This document shows, one piece after another, positions 1 to 11,466 of a DNA stretch of 64,000 nt. Position numbers and translations under genes: made by a program. The first letter of the stretch is position 1; every line of letters starts with the position of its first letter. The stretch is from NCBI GenBank assembly GCA_947489085.1, contig CANLCJ010000016.1, forward strand, positions 1-64,000, written 5' to 3'. The notes under the pieces were generated by a model. It saw only the letters and a program-made list of their open reading frames with translations. It made no database searches and was not told the DNA's origin. Origin of the DNA: an uncultured Flavobacteriaceae bacterium. Its GTDB lineage: Bacteria > Bacteroidota > Bacteroidia > Flavobacteriales > Flavobacteriaceae.

Positions 1-28
1 ATAAATATAGCAGCATAAAATTAGATAT

Positions 29-484
29 TTGAACTTAAATAGACTGCTAAATTGTCCTAAACAAAGGGGGAATTATAGGACTTTAAGCGAAGACATGACT
101 ACGAAAAATACGGTTTATAAAGCTTGGGTATTAGCTAGAGAAAAAAGAAAAATAACTAATAATCATATTTTTCATTCAGATAGAGGTGTGCAATATGCAT
201 CTAATAAGATGATTAGTTTATTAAACCGAAGCTCTAAAATAACGCAGAGTATGAGTAGGAAAGGAAATTGTTGGGATAATGCTGTATCTGAATCCTTTTT
301 TAAAACTATAAAATATGAATGTACTAATAGATATAATTTTAAGTCCTATTTACATGCTTATCACATTATTAATCAATATACAAAATGGTATAACAATAGC
401 AGAATACATTCTGCATTAGATTATAAAACTCCAGCAGAAAAAGAACTAGAATTAAGAATTATAAACAATAAAAAAGTAGCATAA
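29..484 (+). pseudogene. IS3-family (IS150-like) transposase OrfB, C-terminal fragment
   Basis: Integrase-core motifs HSDRGVQYAS and GNCWDNAVSESFFKTIKYEC, then YNxxRIHSALDYKTPAE. The sequence before LSEDMTT does not match the expected family motif, and the element runs into the window edge. Confidence 0.75.
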
Positions 485-557
485 AAAATAGTACCAAATT
501 TATTGGGTAGTCCATTTTAGTGTGTATCATTATTTCAGGACGAGATACATTAAAAAA

Positions 558-587
558 ATAAAAGCCTGTTGAAAGAACAGTCTTTTT
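558..587. terminator. Imperfect hairpin with A/T-rich flanks
   Basis: aaaagcCTGTTgaaagAACAGtctttttt. Confidence 0.4.
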
Positions 588-682
588 TGGTACATTTTAG
601 TTTTATTGAAAAAAAGGATTGTTCCTAAATGGCTATAGGTTAAAGGATACTTTGAACTTTTATTTTAGCGATGAAAGTATAA

Positions 683-714
683 AAAAAAGCGAAGTAATGT
701 ATACCTCGCTTTTT
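683..714 (-). terminator. Rho-independent terminator downstream of sucB
   Basis: aaaaaagcgaagtaatgtatacctcgcttttt stem-loop with flanking A/T runs. Confidence 0.6.
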
Positions 715-771
715 CTTGTCGAAGTGATTTAAAAAAGTTTAAATCACTTCATATTTAAAGAACTGTTATCA

Positions 772-1983
772 CTAAAGCTCTAAAGCTTTTTTAACATCAT
801 TATCCATAAGTAATTCTGTAGGGTTTTCTAAAGCTTCTTTTACTGCTACTAAGAACCCAACACTTTCTTTACCATCAATTATTCTATGATCGTAAGATAA
901 TGCTACGTACATAATAGGTCTAATTTCAACTTTACCATCTATGGCTACTGGACGTTCTACAATATTGTGCATACCCAAAATACCACTTTGAGGAGGATTG
1001 ATAATAGGAGTAGATAACATACTACCAAACACACCACCATTGGTAATGGTAAATGTGCCACCAGTCATTTCATCAACAGTAATTTGTCCGTCTCTAGCAC
1101 GTAATGCTAAACGTTTAACTTCAGATTCTACACCTCTAAAGCTTAAGTTTTCTGCATTTCTAATTACAGGAACCATTAAGCCTTTAGGGCCAGATACAGC
1201 AATACTAATATCTTGGAAATCGTAAGTTAACATTTCCTTACCGTCTATCATAGAATTAACAGCAGGGTACATTTTAAGCGCTCTCACTACAGCTAAAGTA
1301 AAGAAACTCATAAAACCTAAGCCAACACCGTGTCTAGACTTAAATGTTTCTTTATACTCGTTTCTTAAAGCAAAAATAGGAGACATATCCACCTCGTTAA
1401 AGGTTGTTAACATTGCCGTTGTATTTTTAACTTCTACCAAACGTTCTGCAACTTTACGGCGCAGCATAGACATTTTACTTCTAGAAGTACCTCTGCTTCC
1501 ACCTGTTGGTGTTCCCATAGAAGGTACTGCTTTTACAGCATCTTCCTTAGTTACTCTTCCAGATTTTCCTGTTCCAGAAACGCTTGTAGCTTCGATACCT
1601 TTTTCTGCTAAAATTTTCTTAGCAGCAGGGCTGGCACTTCCTGTAGCATATGTTTTTGTTTCTACAGCTTTAGGTGCTGGAGCAGCTTCTGGCTTTGCAG
1701 TTTCTTTTGTTTCCTCTTTAGGAGCAGCATCGCCTTCTGGCTTCGCAGCACTAGTATCTATATGGCATACTACAGCGCCAACAGCAACAGCATCGCCTTC
1801 CTCTGCTTTTAAAGTAATGGTACCACTCGCTTCTGCAGGTAATTCTAATGTGGCTTTATCGCTATCCACTTCTGCAATAGCTTGATCTTTTTCAACATAA
1901 TCGCCATCTTCTACTAACCAAGTAGCTATTTCTACTTCTGTAATAGATTCTCCCGGAGATGGTACTTTCATTTCTAAAACCAT
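772..1983 (-). CDS. sucB: Dihydrolipoyllysine-residue succinyltransferase (2-oxoglutarate dehydrogenase E2)
   Basis: N-terminal lipoyl domain ([17 protein letters not shown]), E3-binding region, catalytic [18 protein letters not shown]; adjacent to sucA. Confidence 0.97.
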   Translation of the reverse strand: MVLEMKVPSPGESITEVEIATWLVEDGDYVEKDQAIAEVDSDKATLELPAEASGTITLKAEEGDAVAVGAVVCHIDTSAAKPEGDAAPKEETKETAKPEAAPAPKAVETKTYATGSASPAAKKILAEKGIEATSVSGTGKSGRVTKEDAVKAVPSMGTPTGGSRGTSRSKMSMLRRKVAERLVEVKNTTAMLTTFNEVDMSPIFALRNEYKETFKSRHGVGLGFMSFFTLAVVRALKMYPAVNSMIDGKEMLTYDFQDISIAVSGPKGLMVPVIRNAENLSFRGVESEVKRLALRARDGQITVDEMTGGTFTITNGGVFGSMLSTPIINPPQSGILGMHNIVERPVAIDGKVEIRPIMYVALSYDHRIIDGKESVGFLVAVKEALENPTELLMDNDVKKALEL

Positions 1984-2019
1984 GCGTAAATAATTTTAAT
2001 TGTATTTTAATTTTGTTTT

Positions 2020-4785
2020 TTATTCTGTTATATCGAAAACGGTATTGATAACGCGCTGTTGTCTGGCCTTATCTCTGGTACTAGAACCAGGAGCAGGAAC
2101 AGAGCTAAAAGGTCTAGAGTTTACTTCTAGTTTCACTACATTCATACGTTGTAGCATGTAGCTCCATGCCCCCATGTTTTCGGGTTCTTCTTGCGCCCAA
2201 ACGTAATGTTTTACATTAGGGTAGCGGTCTATAACGCTTTTAATTTTATCTAAGTGTAATGGGAACAACTGTTCTATACGAACTAATGCCACATTGGTGT
2301 TTTCTAACTCTTCTCTTTTTGCTAATAAATCGTAATAGAATTTTCCAGTACAAAATACTAGTTTTTTCACGCCTTTTACATCTATAGTATCGTCTATAAT
2401 TTCTTGGAATTCGCTTTGTGCTAAATCTTTTATAGATGAGACTGCTTTAGGATGACGCAGTAAACTCTTAGGTGTAAATACAATTAGAGGTTTTCTGTAA
2501 TCACGCTTCATTTGGCGTCTTAACAAATGGAACATATTAGCAGGCGTTGTACAATCGGCAACTATCATATTATCGTTACCACACAATTGTAAATAACGTT
2601 CCATTCTAGCAGATGAATGCTCTGAACCTTGTCCTTCGTAACCGTGAGGCAATAAAACTACAATACCATTTTGAGCTTTCCATTTGTCTTCGGCAGCCGA
2701 TAGGTATTGATCGAAAATAATTTGGGCGCCGTTACTAAAATCACCAAATTGCGCTTCCCAAATAGTTAGCGTGTTAGGGTTTGCTAAAGCGTAACCGTAA
2801 TCGAAACCAAGTACACCATATTCAGATAAAAACGAGTTGTAAATATCCATGTTCCCTTTGTTATTAGGGTTGGTGTTTAAAAGATTTATACGTTCTTCAG
2901 ATATTTCATCTCTTAAAATAGCATGTCTATGGCTAAATGTGCCACGTTCTACATCTTGTCCTGAGATACGTACATTATAGCCTTCTTCCATTAAACTACC
3001 GTATGCAAGCGTTTCTGCCATACCCCAGTCTAATTTGTCGACTTCGAAAACCATTTTATCACGGCCTTTTAAAATACGCTCTGCTTTTCTTAAAAACTTA
3101 ACGCCGTCTGGCACTGTAGAAGCAACTTTAGAGATGCCTTTTAATTTGTCTTCTGGGTAACTTGTATCTACCGTAGAAAGCATGGCATCTATACCTCTAC
3201 GGGTAAAACCGTCCCAGCGCTCTTGCATAAACTCTCTAACTTTTGAAGAGTCTGCTTCTTTAGATTTTTCGTATTCTTTCTCTAAAGTATTTTTAAATTC
3301 TGAAACAATATTTTTGGCGTAATTGCCATCAATAGTATTTTCTGCAATTAACTTTTCAGAGTATATTTTAAAAGGATTATCGTGCTTAGAAATATTCTTG
3401 TAAAGTTTAGGTTGCGTAAAACGAGGTTCGTCCCCTTCGTTATGCCCATATTTTCTATACCCTAATAAATCTATATAAACGTCTTTTTTGTAACGCATTC
3501 TATAATCTAACGCCAATTCAACCGCGTGTACTACAGCCTCAGCATCGTCTGCGTTTACATGAAGCACCGGCGATAATGTTACTTTTGCTACATCTGTACA
3601 ATAGGTACTAGAACGGGCATCTAGATAATTTGTGGTAAAGCCTATTTGGTTATTTACTACAATGTGTATTGTGCCTCCGGTTTTATAACCATTTAATTGG
3701 CTCATTTGTGCCACTTCGTAAACAATACCCTGTCCTGCTACAGCGGCATCTCCATGTACGAGTATTGGTAAAATTTTAGAGTCGTCTCCGTTATAATCGT
3801 CATCAATTTTAGCACGTGTAATGCCTTCTGCAACGGGACCTACAGTTTCTAAATGCGATGGATTTGGCACTAAATTCATTTTTATGCTTTTACCATTTTG
3901 GTACGTTTTATTTAACGTTAGGCCTAAATGGTATTTTACATCTCCATCAATATTCTCGTCTTCGAAATCTTTACCGTCGAACTCACTAAAAAGCTCGCGC
4001 ATTGGTTTTCTAAAAATATTAACAAGCGTGCTTAATCGCCCTCTATGCGCCATACCTAACACACATTCTTTAACACCGTATTTCTCTACAGCATTGTAAA
4101 GTGTGTTACTAATAGCGGGTATAAGAGATTCCCCTCCTTCTAAAGAAAAACGCTTTTGGCCAACATACTTGGTTTGCAAAAAGTTTTCGAAAGTTACTGC
4201 TTGATTTAATTTAGAAAGAATGTATTTTTTTGTTTCAGCGGAATAATTAGGATGATTTTTATTAATGTTTAATTTATCCTGCCACCATTTTATAACATCT
4301 GGGTTACGAAGGTACATGTATTCTACACCTATAGAGTCGCAATACATAAGCTCTAAACACTCTATAATTTCTCTAAGGGTTAGGCCTGTTTGTCCTAATA
4401 TATCTCCTGCGTTGAATACTGTGTTTAAATCGCTTTCGGTAAGTCCAAAATTTTGAATGTCTAGAGTAGGGGTGTAGCTTCTACGTTCTCTTACGGGATT
4501 TGTTTTTGTAAACAAATGTCCACGGCTTCTATAGCCATCGATTAACCTTGCTACCTGAAATTCTTTTTGAACGTGTTCTGGTATTTCTGCCGCAGTACTA
4601 TTTTGTACCGTGGTAGGAGTAACTTCTGTTGTATCGTTTAAGTTAGATTCTTCTTGTCCAAAATCGAAACCTTGAAAAAAGGCCCTCCAACTTGGCTCGA
4701 TACTATCTGGGTTTTGCAAATATTGATCGTATAAATCTGCAAAATACGCTGTATGAGCAGCGTTTAAAAAGGAATATTTATCCAT
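2020..4785 (-). CDS. sucA: 2-oxoglutarate dehydrogenase E1 component
   Basis: Full-length E1 with GMAHRGRLSTLVN, VHGDAAVAGQGIVYEVAQMS, HGYEGQGSEHSSARMERYLQL. Confidence 0.98.
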   Translation of the reverse strand: MDKYSFLNAAHTAYFADLYDQYLQNPDSIEPSWRAFFQGFDFGQEESNLNDTTEVTPTTVQNSTAAEIPEHVQKEFQVARLIDGYRSRGHLFTKTNPVRERRSYTPTLDIQNFGLTESDLNTVFNAGDILGQTGLTLREIIECLELMYCDSIGVEYMYLRNPDVIKWWQDKLNINKNHPNYSAETKKYILSKLNQAVTFENFLQTKYVGQKRFSLEGGESLIPAISNTLYNAVEKYGVKECVLGMAHRGRLSTLVNIFRKPMRELFSEFDGKDFEDENIDGDVKYHLGLTLNKTYQNGKSIKMNLVPNPSHLETVGPVAEGITRAKIDDDYNGDDSKILPILVHGDAAVAGQGIVYEVAQMSQLNGYKTGGTIHIVVNNQIGFTTNYLDARSSTYCTDVAKVTLSPVLHVNADDAEAVVHAVELALDYRMRYKKDVYIDLLGYRKYGHNEGDEPRFTQPKLYKNISKHDNPFKIYSEKLIAENTIDGNYAKNIVSEFKNTLEKEYEKSKEADSSKVREFMQERWDGFTRRGIDAMLSTVDTSYPEDKLKGISKVASTVPDGVKFLRKAERILKGRDKMVFEVDKLDWGMAETLAYGSLMEEGYNVRISGQDVERGTFSHRHAILRDEISEERINLLNTNPNNKGNMDIYNSFLSEYGVLGFDYGYALANPNTLTIWEAQFGDFSNGAQIIFDQYLSAAEDKWKAQNGIVVLLPHGYEGQGSEHSSARMERYLQLCGNDNMIVADCTTPANMFHLLRRQMKRDYRKPLIVFTPKSLLRHPKAVSSIKDLAQSEFQEIIDDTIDVKGVKKLVFCTGKFYYDLLAKREELENTNVALVRIEQLFPLHLDKIKSVIDRYPNVKHYVWAQEEPENMGAWSYMLQRMNVVKLEVNSRPFSSVPAPGSSTRDKARQQRVINTVFDITE

Positions 4786-4963
4786 TATATATGTGATGCT
4801 ATCGCTTCGTAAAAATTATTTCTCAAAAATACAACTTTTCCAAAAATAAGATCCTCGTTTGTAAATATTTGTAATGGCTCTTTCTTGTTTTAATAATTTT
4901 TATGGTATTGGTGTTAATTTTTTAGGAATTTACATTTTAGAGTGCTTTAGTTTGAAGAATAAA

Positions 4964-4994
4964 AAAAACACCCTCTTAAAGAAGGTGTTTTTTG
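4964..4994. terminator. Rho-independent terminator
   Basis: aaaaaacaccctcttaaagaaggtgtttttt hairpin downstream of the 5014-6555 gene. Confidence 0.7.
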
Positions 4995-5013
4995 CTAATA
5001 TTATGATTACTTG

Positions 5014-6555
5014 TTATAGGTTGGGTGAATAGTTTGTGCCAAAGTTGTTAGCAAAAGGTCTATTTCCAGATGCTAAAAAATTAGAGCCAAATGTACTGTC
5101 TATTGCTTCTAAAAACTGATTGGCCATTAGGGCATATCCTCTAGCGTTTAGGTGAATTCCGTCTAGACTAAAAGCGCCACCTGTAACTAAAGATGATGTA
5201 AGCGTAAATCCATCGAAATTAATTCCTGTACGTAGGTCTCTAAGTGTTTGGTTAAGGTCTACGAGTGCTAAATCGTCATTTGCATCGGCGATACTTTGTA
5301 TTGTACTATTGTAGCCTTGTATAGCAGTTTGTATTTCTAGGAGTTCTGTGGCATCTAATACGTCTTGATCGTCTATACCATTAACAGCGGCTAATACTAA
5401 ATTAGCTTCCTCTTGGGTTGGTGTTCCTCCTTGCTGTAATAATCCTAATACTTGCAAAACTTCTGGCGTTAATAATACAGTACCATAACCGTTAGCAAGA
5501 GCAGCTTGATCTATGGTTAATAATAACAGTTCTTCCTCAGTCATTTGTCTAAATCCTAAAGGATTTGAGGGGCTTATAGGCGTGTCTATTATCCATCTGT
5601 TAGCGCCTTCGTTAAAAGTAATTGCATATTGAGCTGCCAATGCGTTGGCCTGTGTTGCTGGTACGCCTTGTAGTTGCAGACCTTGGCTAAAAATACCACT
5701 TACGGCTTGAAATACCCCTGTTAATTGTGCGGCAGTAGCAGCGTCTAGTACCAAAGCATTATTAGGTACTGTAGTAAAAAAGGGAACATCTTCTATAGCG
5801 GGTAGTAGTGTAATAACGCCTTTGGCCCCATTGGCTGTTAAACCGCTAATTAATGCATTATACGTAGCATTAAATCCTACTCCTACAGGACCTTCTAGAG
5901 GTGTTAATGGATTAGAACCATCTCCTCCAGATGTTGCAAAGCCCAAGTAATCGTTACCACCTATTAATGATAATGTAAAAAATGTAGGGTTTTGGCTTAG
6001 AGCGTCTCCTAAGAGCGTAGCACTAGGGCTAGATGCTGCACGTACGTAATAGGGGTTTGCTAAGCCTAAACTTAAACTAGCAGGGTTGCCATAGTCCTCG
6101 GATACTAAATGAAAACTTTTTGCACCTGGTATGCCTAAATTTTGAAATGGTCCAGGGATTACCTCTAATGCTTCTGTAGTAGTTGTAGCATTTAACCTTT
6201 CTGCACCACTGCCGTTAAATATTAATCGCGACGTGGTGCTGGGGTTTGGTACGCCACCAATTAATAAACCACCTACGTTATCATTTAATAATGGTTGTCG
6301 AAATGAATTGCCACCTAGTTTAGAAAATTCTTGAGCTAATAAATTTGGAAATGAATTTTGTTGACTTGCTAAAAATAAGCTTCCATCTGAAAAACCAGCG
6401 GCAAAAGAGGCACCAAGAGCCACATAATTAGAAAAGTCTGCAGAACCGCTAGACAATTCTGGTAAAACCACGTCTTCAGGAATTGGACTATCAACGTCAT
6501 CACAAGAAAACAGACCAATTAAAATTGCAGCCGAGAATATATATTTAAGTTTCAT
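5014..6555 (-). CDS. SGNH/GDSL-like hydrolase lipoprotein
   Basis: Lipobox (LIGLFSCDD), block I-like YVALGASFAAGF, SLIGGNDYLG, C-terminal DGIHLNARGYALMANQ. Confidence 0.8.
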   Translation of the reverse strand: MKLKYIFSAAILIGLFSCDDVDSPIPEDVVLPELSSGSADFSNYVALGASFAAGFSDGSLFLASQQNSFPNLLAQEFSKLGGNSFRQPLLNDNVGGLLIGGVPNPSTTSRLIFNGSGAERLNATTTTEALEVIPGPFQNLGIPGAKSFHLVSEDYGNPASLSLGLANPYYVRAASSPSATLLGDALSQNPTFFTLSLIGGNDYLGFATSGGDGSNPLTPLEGPVGVGFNATYNALISGLTANGAKGVITLLPAIEDVPFFTTVPNNALVLDAATAAQLTGVFQAVSGIFSQGLQLQGVPATQANALAAQYAITFNEGANRWIIDTPISPSNPLGFRQMTEEELLLLTIDQAALANGYGTVLLTPEVLQVLGLLQQGGTPTQEEANLVLAAVNGIDDQDVLDATELLEIQTAIQGYNSTIQSIADANDDLALVDLNQTLRDLRTGINFDGFTLTSSLVTGGAFSLDGIHLNARGYALMANQFLEAIDSTFGSNFLASGNRPFANNFGTNYSPNL

Positions 6556-6566
6556 GTTTTTAATTT

Positions 6567-9416
6567 TTATAGATTATTGATAGTTAAAGACACGTAATAT
6601 TGTGTGCCTATAAACCCTGTACCAACAGCGGTAAAGTACTCGTCTCCCAACAAATTGGTTGCACCTGCTTTAAATACAGATTTTAATTTAGGAATACCGT
6701 AATTAATTTGAGCGTCTAAAACATGGAAGGAAGGAACTTCTCCTGTAATAAACGGGGACTCCCAAACATAATTATCGCTCCAACGCCATGCTAAGTTAAA
6801 TCCAAAGTTTTTAAACAGTCTGGTATTGCCAAATGTGGCTTTAAATTTATGCTCTGGTGTGTTGAAAGTAGTTTGAAAATCTGAGTTTTCTTCTCGGTCG
6901 AAATCAAGCCTGGCAAAAGTATAATTAACGCCCAAATCGAAATTGCCAAAAGGTTTTGTAGTTACGCCAATAGAACCTCCAAAAGAGTTAACATCTTCTG
7001 TGGTATTTGTGTAAGCGCGATAGGCTTGAAAATCTTGATTTGCAATGGCTACTGCCGCTAAGGGTGCAGCAGCCTGTGTACCGTCTGTTGTTTGAGTTAA
7101 TTCTACATCTCCATAAAACGGATTCACAACATCTATAGTAGTAATGAAATCGCGGTAACTGTTGTAGTAAGCGCTAATGTCTACAATAAATTTTTTGACC
7201 CTACCTCTATAGCCAACTTCGAAAGAACTTACTTGTTCTGGCTCTACTAGATCTGGGCTGGCTACTTCCAAATCTGCAGGATTTTGCGATTGTGCAAAGG
7301 CTGCTACAGAGCTTCTTGTAAAGGAATTGTTATAAGCGCCAGAGCCATCATAGGTAAAAGAGTTTGTTTGCAATATGGCTCTACCAGTTGCAGATAAATC
7401 ATTGCCACTTGCAGTTCTAATATCACGTTCTGGATTATCTGGAGCACTACCCAATAAGATAATTGGCCCAGTGTTAAAACCAATATATAATGCTTGAGTG
7501 TCTGGATTTCTAAATCCTGTTTGAAATGAGGCTCTCAGATTATGGTTATTGCTACCACCTATATTGTAACCTACCGAAAGTCTTGGCGAAAAGAAGGCAT
7601 CAAACAATTCAGATTTATCATAACGTAAAGATCCTGTAAGTTTTAATCTGTCGTCTTCTAAAAGTTTCTTTTGAATTTGTGTGTACGCTCCAACTTCAGA
7701 ATAAGGTATTTCACCTTCGGCATCTGTATAAATGGAACCAAACGAGTTCAGTTCGTATTTTCTATATGATCCACCTACTTGAATTTCGGCAATATCAGTC
7801 AGATGTGCAAAGTTATAATTTGCATCAGAATGGTATATTTTAGATTCGTCTCTAAAAAGGCTACCTGTAAGAATATCAGAATCTGATGTTACAGTTTCAA
7901 ATGCGCGTTGAAATTCAGGCGTACCAGGTTCAAACCTGCCAGTATCAGCCACTCTTCTCGCGTTGGCGTGTGCATCGTTGGCATTTAAGCCTGCTAACGA
8001 ACCTTGTAAAAATGCACCCGCATATTCTCCAAACCATTGTTCGTCTGATTTCCACTGTCTGTTAATATTTACTCCCGTAAACACCAAGTCGTAAGAATCT
8101 CCTGCATTATCTGCAGTTACATAACCTCTTAGGAAAAAATTATCATTTTTAATTTCTATTTTGTGCTGTTGTAAGAAGAAATCGTTAATAGAATACCTGT
8201 TAGACCCTTGGTATATTGTAGATCCAGAAGCTATTTTGCCTTGGTACTGAATCTCGAAATCGTTACCCCAAGGTCTGTAAAATAGTCCCCAATCTTGTTT
8301 AAAACTTCTGGCTTGGTAGTTGGTTAAGTCTACTTCGTTGTACCCTGTTCTACTTACGTTTACATCCGGAATTAAATTTGCCAATTCTGGATTGGGCAGG
8401 TTGTTAAGAAATGTTTCGCTAGATTTTACATTGGCCAAATTAGTAGATACAAGATCTCCATAAACATTTACACCATCGTAATCAATATCGTTTTCTCTTG
8501 TACTAGACGCATCTACAAAATTACCATTCCTGTCTTTACCTCTGGTATCGTTAGAAGCCCAATCTGTACCACTTAGAAAGCTAAAATTAACTTTAGCGGC
8601 AAACTTATCGCTAAATTTGTGCGCGATTCTAATACCGTAATCTATATACTGATTGTCTCCAGATATTTCTTGAGATGTAATTCCTGCTTTGTAGTAGCCA
8701 CTAATACCTGTATGGTCGAAAGGACTTTTACTCGTCATAAATAAAATTCCATTAAATGCATTTGCACCATACAGAGCAGAAGCTGCTCCAGGAAGAATTT
8801 CCACGCTTTGAATGTCTGTTTCTACAATACCTAATAAATTACCTAGAGGGAAGTTTAAGGCTGGTGCAGCGTTATCCATACCATCTACACGTTGAGAAAA
8901 ACGTGTGTTTTGAAATGTGGCAAAACCTCTTGTGTTTATTGATTTAAAGGTTAAACTGTTGGTATTTATGTCTACTCCTTTTAAATTTTCAAGACCATCG
9001 TAAAATTCTGCGGATGCAGTATTTTTAATGGCTTTTAAACCGTAACGTTCTATAGTTACAGGAGATTCGAAAACACGTTCTGGGGTTCGAGACGCAGAAA
9101 TAACAACTTCATCTAAAGATGTACCTTCTTTTAGAATTAAGCTTACTTTGCCTGTGGCTTTTGTGTATTGTAATGTTGTAGTTTCAAAACCAACACTGCT
9201 GGCTTGTAGTGTAAACGGTGGAGATTTGGCAACAGTTAGGTTAAAACCTCCATCGAAGTCGGATATGGTTCCCGAATTTGTGCCAAGTACCACTATGTTT
9301 GCTCCTGGTACAGGTTGACCGCTATCGTCTGTAATTATCCCAGAAATAGTTGTTTGTGCGTAGGTTAGCACACTAAACAAAAACAATGTGAATTTTAATA
9401 ATGTTTTCATCTGCAT
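6567..9416 (-). CDS. TonB-dependent receptor with N-terminal CarboxypepD_reg-like domain
   Basis: Signal peptide; TTISGIITDDSGQPVPGANIVVLGTNSGTISDFDGGF; plug domain; C-terminal beta-barrel strand. Confidence 0.92.
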   Translation of the reverse strand: MQMKTLLKFTLFLFSVLTYAQTTISGIITDDSGQPVPGANIVVLGTNSGTISDFDGGFNLTVAKSPPFTLQASSVGFETTTLQYTKATGKVSLILKEGTSLDEVVISASRTPERVFESPVTIERYGLKAIKNTASAEFYDGLENLKGVDINTNSLTFKSINTRGFATFQNTRFSQRVDGMDNAAPALNFPLGNLLGIVETDIQSVEILPGAASALYGANAFNGILFMTSKSPFDHTGISGYYKAGITSQEISGDNQYIDYGIRIAHKFSDKFAAKVNFSFLSGTDWASNDTRGKDRNGNFVDASSTRENDIDYDGVNVYGDLVSTNLANVKSSETFLNNLPNPELANLIPDVNVSRTGYNEVDLTNYQARSFKQDWGLFYRPWGNDFEIQYQGKIASGSTIYQGSNRYSINDFFLQQHKIEIKNDNFFLRGYVTADNAGDSYDLVFTGVNINRQWKSDEQWFGEYAGAFLQGSLAGLNANDAHANARRVADTGRFEPGTPEFQRAFETVTSDSDILTGSLFRDESKIYHSDANYNFAHLTDIAEIQVGGSYRKYELNSFGSIYTDAEGEIPYSEVGAYTQIQKKLLEDDRLKLTGSLRYDKSELFDAFFSPRLSVGYNIGGSNNHNLRASFQTGFRNPDTQALYIGFNTGPIILLGSAPDNPERDIRTASGNDLSATGRAILQTNSFTYDGSGAYNNSFTRSSVAAFAQSQNPADLEVASPDLVEPEQVSSFEVGYRGRVKKFIVDISAYYNSYRDFITTIDVVNPFYGDVELTQTTDGTQAAAPLAAVAIANQDFQAYRAYTNTTEDVNSFGGSIGVTTKPFGNFDLGVNYTFARLDFDREENSDFQTTFNTPEHKFKATFGNTRLFKNFGFNLAWRWSDNYVWESPFITGEVPSFHVLDAQINYGIPKLKSVFKAGATNLLGDEYFTAVGTGFIGTQYYVSLTINNL

Positions 9417-9574
9417 TAAGTTAGATTAGTTCAATACGTACACCTATTTCTCTAATAGGTGGCGTAGCATAAAAATATAAAAAAATTATGCACGCATAAT
9501 AATTTTTGTTAAAAAAATGCAAAAATAATTGCGTTTTTAACAAAAAAAGCTTTCCTAAATGATGATAACAGAAT

Positions 9575-9611
9575 AAAAAAGCGAAGACGTAGTAGCTGTC
9601 TTCGCTTTTTT
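9575..9611 (-). terminator. Rho-independent terminator of glmS
   Basis: GCGAAGAC-loop-GTCTTCGC perfect stem with flanking A/T runs. Confidence 0.85.
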
Positions 9612-9618
9612 GTATGAT

Positions 9619-11466
9619 TTATTCTACCGTAACAGACTTTGCTAAATTTCTTGGCTGGTCTACGTTTTTATTTAACATTACGGCAATGTGGTAGGATAAT
9701 AATTGTAATGGAATGGTAGTTAATAATGGCGATAAGGCCTCAATAGTTTCAGGAACTTCAATAACATGATCTGCTAATTCCCTAACTATGGTATCTCCTT
9801 CTGTAATTACGCCAATTATTTTACCTTTTCTGGATTTTATTTCTTGTATATTACTTACTACCTTATCGTAATGTTCTGCCTTTGTAGCAATTACAACTAT
9901 AGGCATGTTTTCGTCTATAAGTGCTATTGGGCCGTGTTTCATTTCTGCAGCAGGATAACCTTCTGCATGTATATAAGATATTTCTTTTAATTTTAGAGCG
10001 CCTTCTAAAGCAACTGGAAAATTATAACCTCTACCTAGGTATAAGAAATTAGCGGCTTCTTTATAGATATCGGAAACAATTTTTATATGAGCATCAGACT
10101 TTAAAGCTGTTTCAATTTTAGATGGAATAAGTTCCATTTCTAACAGATAGCGACGAAAGTCTGAACTTGAGATCGTACCTTTAGCTCTGGCAAGACGAAG
10201 TGCTATTAACGATAGCACTGTAATTTGCGTTGTAAAAGCCTTTGTAGACGCCACACCTATTTCTGGTCCTGCATGGGTATAAGCACCTGCATCTGTTTCT
10301 CTGGCTATAGACGATCCAACTACGTTGCATACACCAAATACAAAAGCACCTTTAGACTTTGCCATTTTAATAGCAGCTAAAGTGTCTGCTGTTTCTCCAG
10401 ATTGCGATATTGCTATAAGAACATCGTTCTCCGTAATTACAGGATTTCTATATCTAAACTCAGAAGCATACTCTACTTCAACAGGTATTCTGGCTAAATC
10501 TTCAAAAATATATTCGGCAACTAAACCTGCATGCCAAGAAGTACCACAGGCCACAATTATAATACGGTTGGCATTTAAGAATTTTTTCATGTTATCTTCC
10601 ACACCTGCCATTTTAATAATAGCTTCGTCTCTTAACAAACGCCCTCTATAAGTATCTATTATAGCTTTAGGTTGTTCGTAAATTTCTTTAAGCATGAAGT
10701 GGTCGTAGCCCCCTTTTTCAATCTGCTCTAGATTTAATTGTAATTCTTGAACGTGGGCTGCTACTATGGCATCGTTCTTTATTTTTCTTACCTTTATTTT
10801 CTTATGAAATCTTATGATAGCCATCTCTTCATCTTCTAAATAAATGGCATTTTTAGTATATTCTATAAAGGGAGAAGCATCACTTGCAATAAAAAATTCG
10901 TCCTCGCCAATACCTACAGCCAATGGGCTTCCTAATCGTGCTACAACGACTTCCTCTGGTTTATTTTTATCGAAAACAGCAATGGCATAAGCGCCTACAA
11001 CTTGGTTTAAAGCTATTTGTACTGCTTTACCTAGCTTTACTTTTTCTTTATTTTTTACCTCTTCTATTAGGTTTATTAAAACTTCCGTGTCCGTATCAGA
11101 TTTAAAAGTATAGCCTCTATTTATAAGCTCTTTTTTTAAAGATTCGTAGTTTTCTATAATACCGTTATGGATAATAACTAATTCTCCAGAATTAGAAACG
11201 TGAGGATGAGAATTTACATCGTTTGGTACACCGTGAGTGGCCCATCTTGTATGTCCTATACCTAAATTACCTGTTGTGGTAATTTCATTTTCGACACATT
11301 TTTCCAACTCAGAAACTTTACCTTTTGTTTTGGCAACTTTTAAATCTGTACCATCGTAAAGTGCAATTCCAGCACTGTCGTAGCCTCTGTATTCTAGGCG
11401 TTTTAAACCTTCAATTACTATAGGGTAAGCATCTCTAGGACCTAAGTATCCAACAATTCCACACAT
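9619..11466 (-). CDS. glmS: Glutamine--fructose-6-phosphate transaminase (isomerizing)
   Basis: MCGIVGYLG N-terminus, two SIS domains, C-terminal LAKSVTVE. Confidence 0.98.
   Translation of the reverse strand: MCGIVGYLGPRDAYPIVIEGLKRLEYRGYDSAGIALYDGTDLKVAKTKGKVSELEKCVENEITTTGNLGIGHTRWATHGVPNDVNSHPHVSNSGELVIIHNGIIENYESLKKELINRGYTFKSDTDTEVLINLIEEVKNKEKVKLGKAVQIALNQVVGAYAIAVFDKNKPEEVVVARLGSPLAVGIGEDEFFIASDASPFIEYTKNAIYLEDEEMAIIRFHKKIKVRKIKNDAIVAAHVQELQLNLEQIEKGGYDHFMLKEIYEQPKAIIDTYRGRLLRDEAIIKMAGVEDNMKKFLNANRIIIVACGTSWHAGLVAEYIFEDLARIPVEVEYASEFRYRNPVITENDVLIAISQSGETADTLAAIKMAKSKGAFVFGVCNVVGSSIARETDAGAYTHAGPEIGVASTKAFTTQITVLSLIALRLARAKGTISSSDFRRYLLEMELIPSKIETALKSDAHIKIVSDIYKEAANFLYLGRGYNFPVALEGALKLKEISYIHAEGYPAAEMKHGPIALIDENMPIVVIATKAEHYDKVVSNIQEIKSRKGKIIGVITEGDTIVRELADHVIEVPETIEALSPLLTTIPLQLLSYHIAVMLNKNVDQPRNLAKSVTVE

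Noticed and set aside
998-1225. Short + strand ORFs inside sucB/sucA and other antisense ORFs within housekeeping genes
   Set aside because: Antisense to strongly identified genes and no domain evidence.
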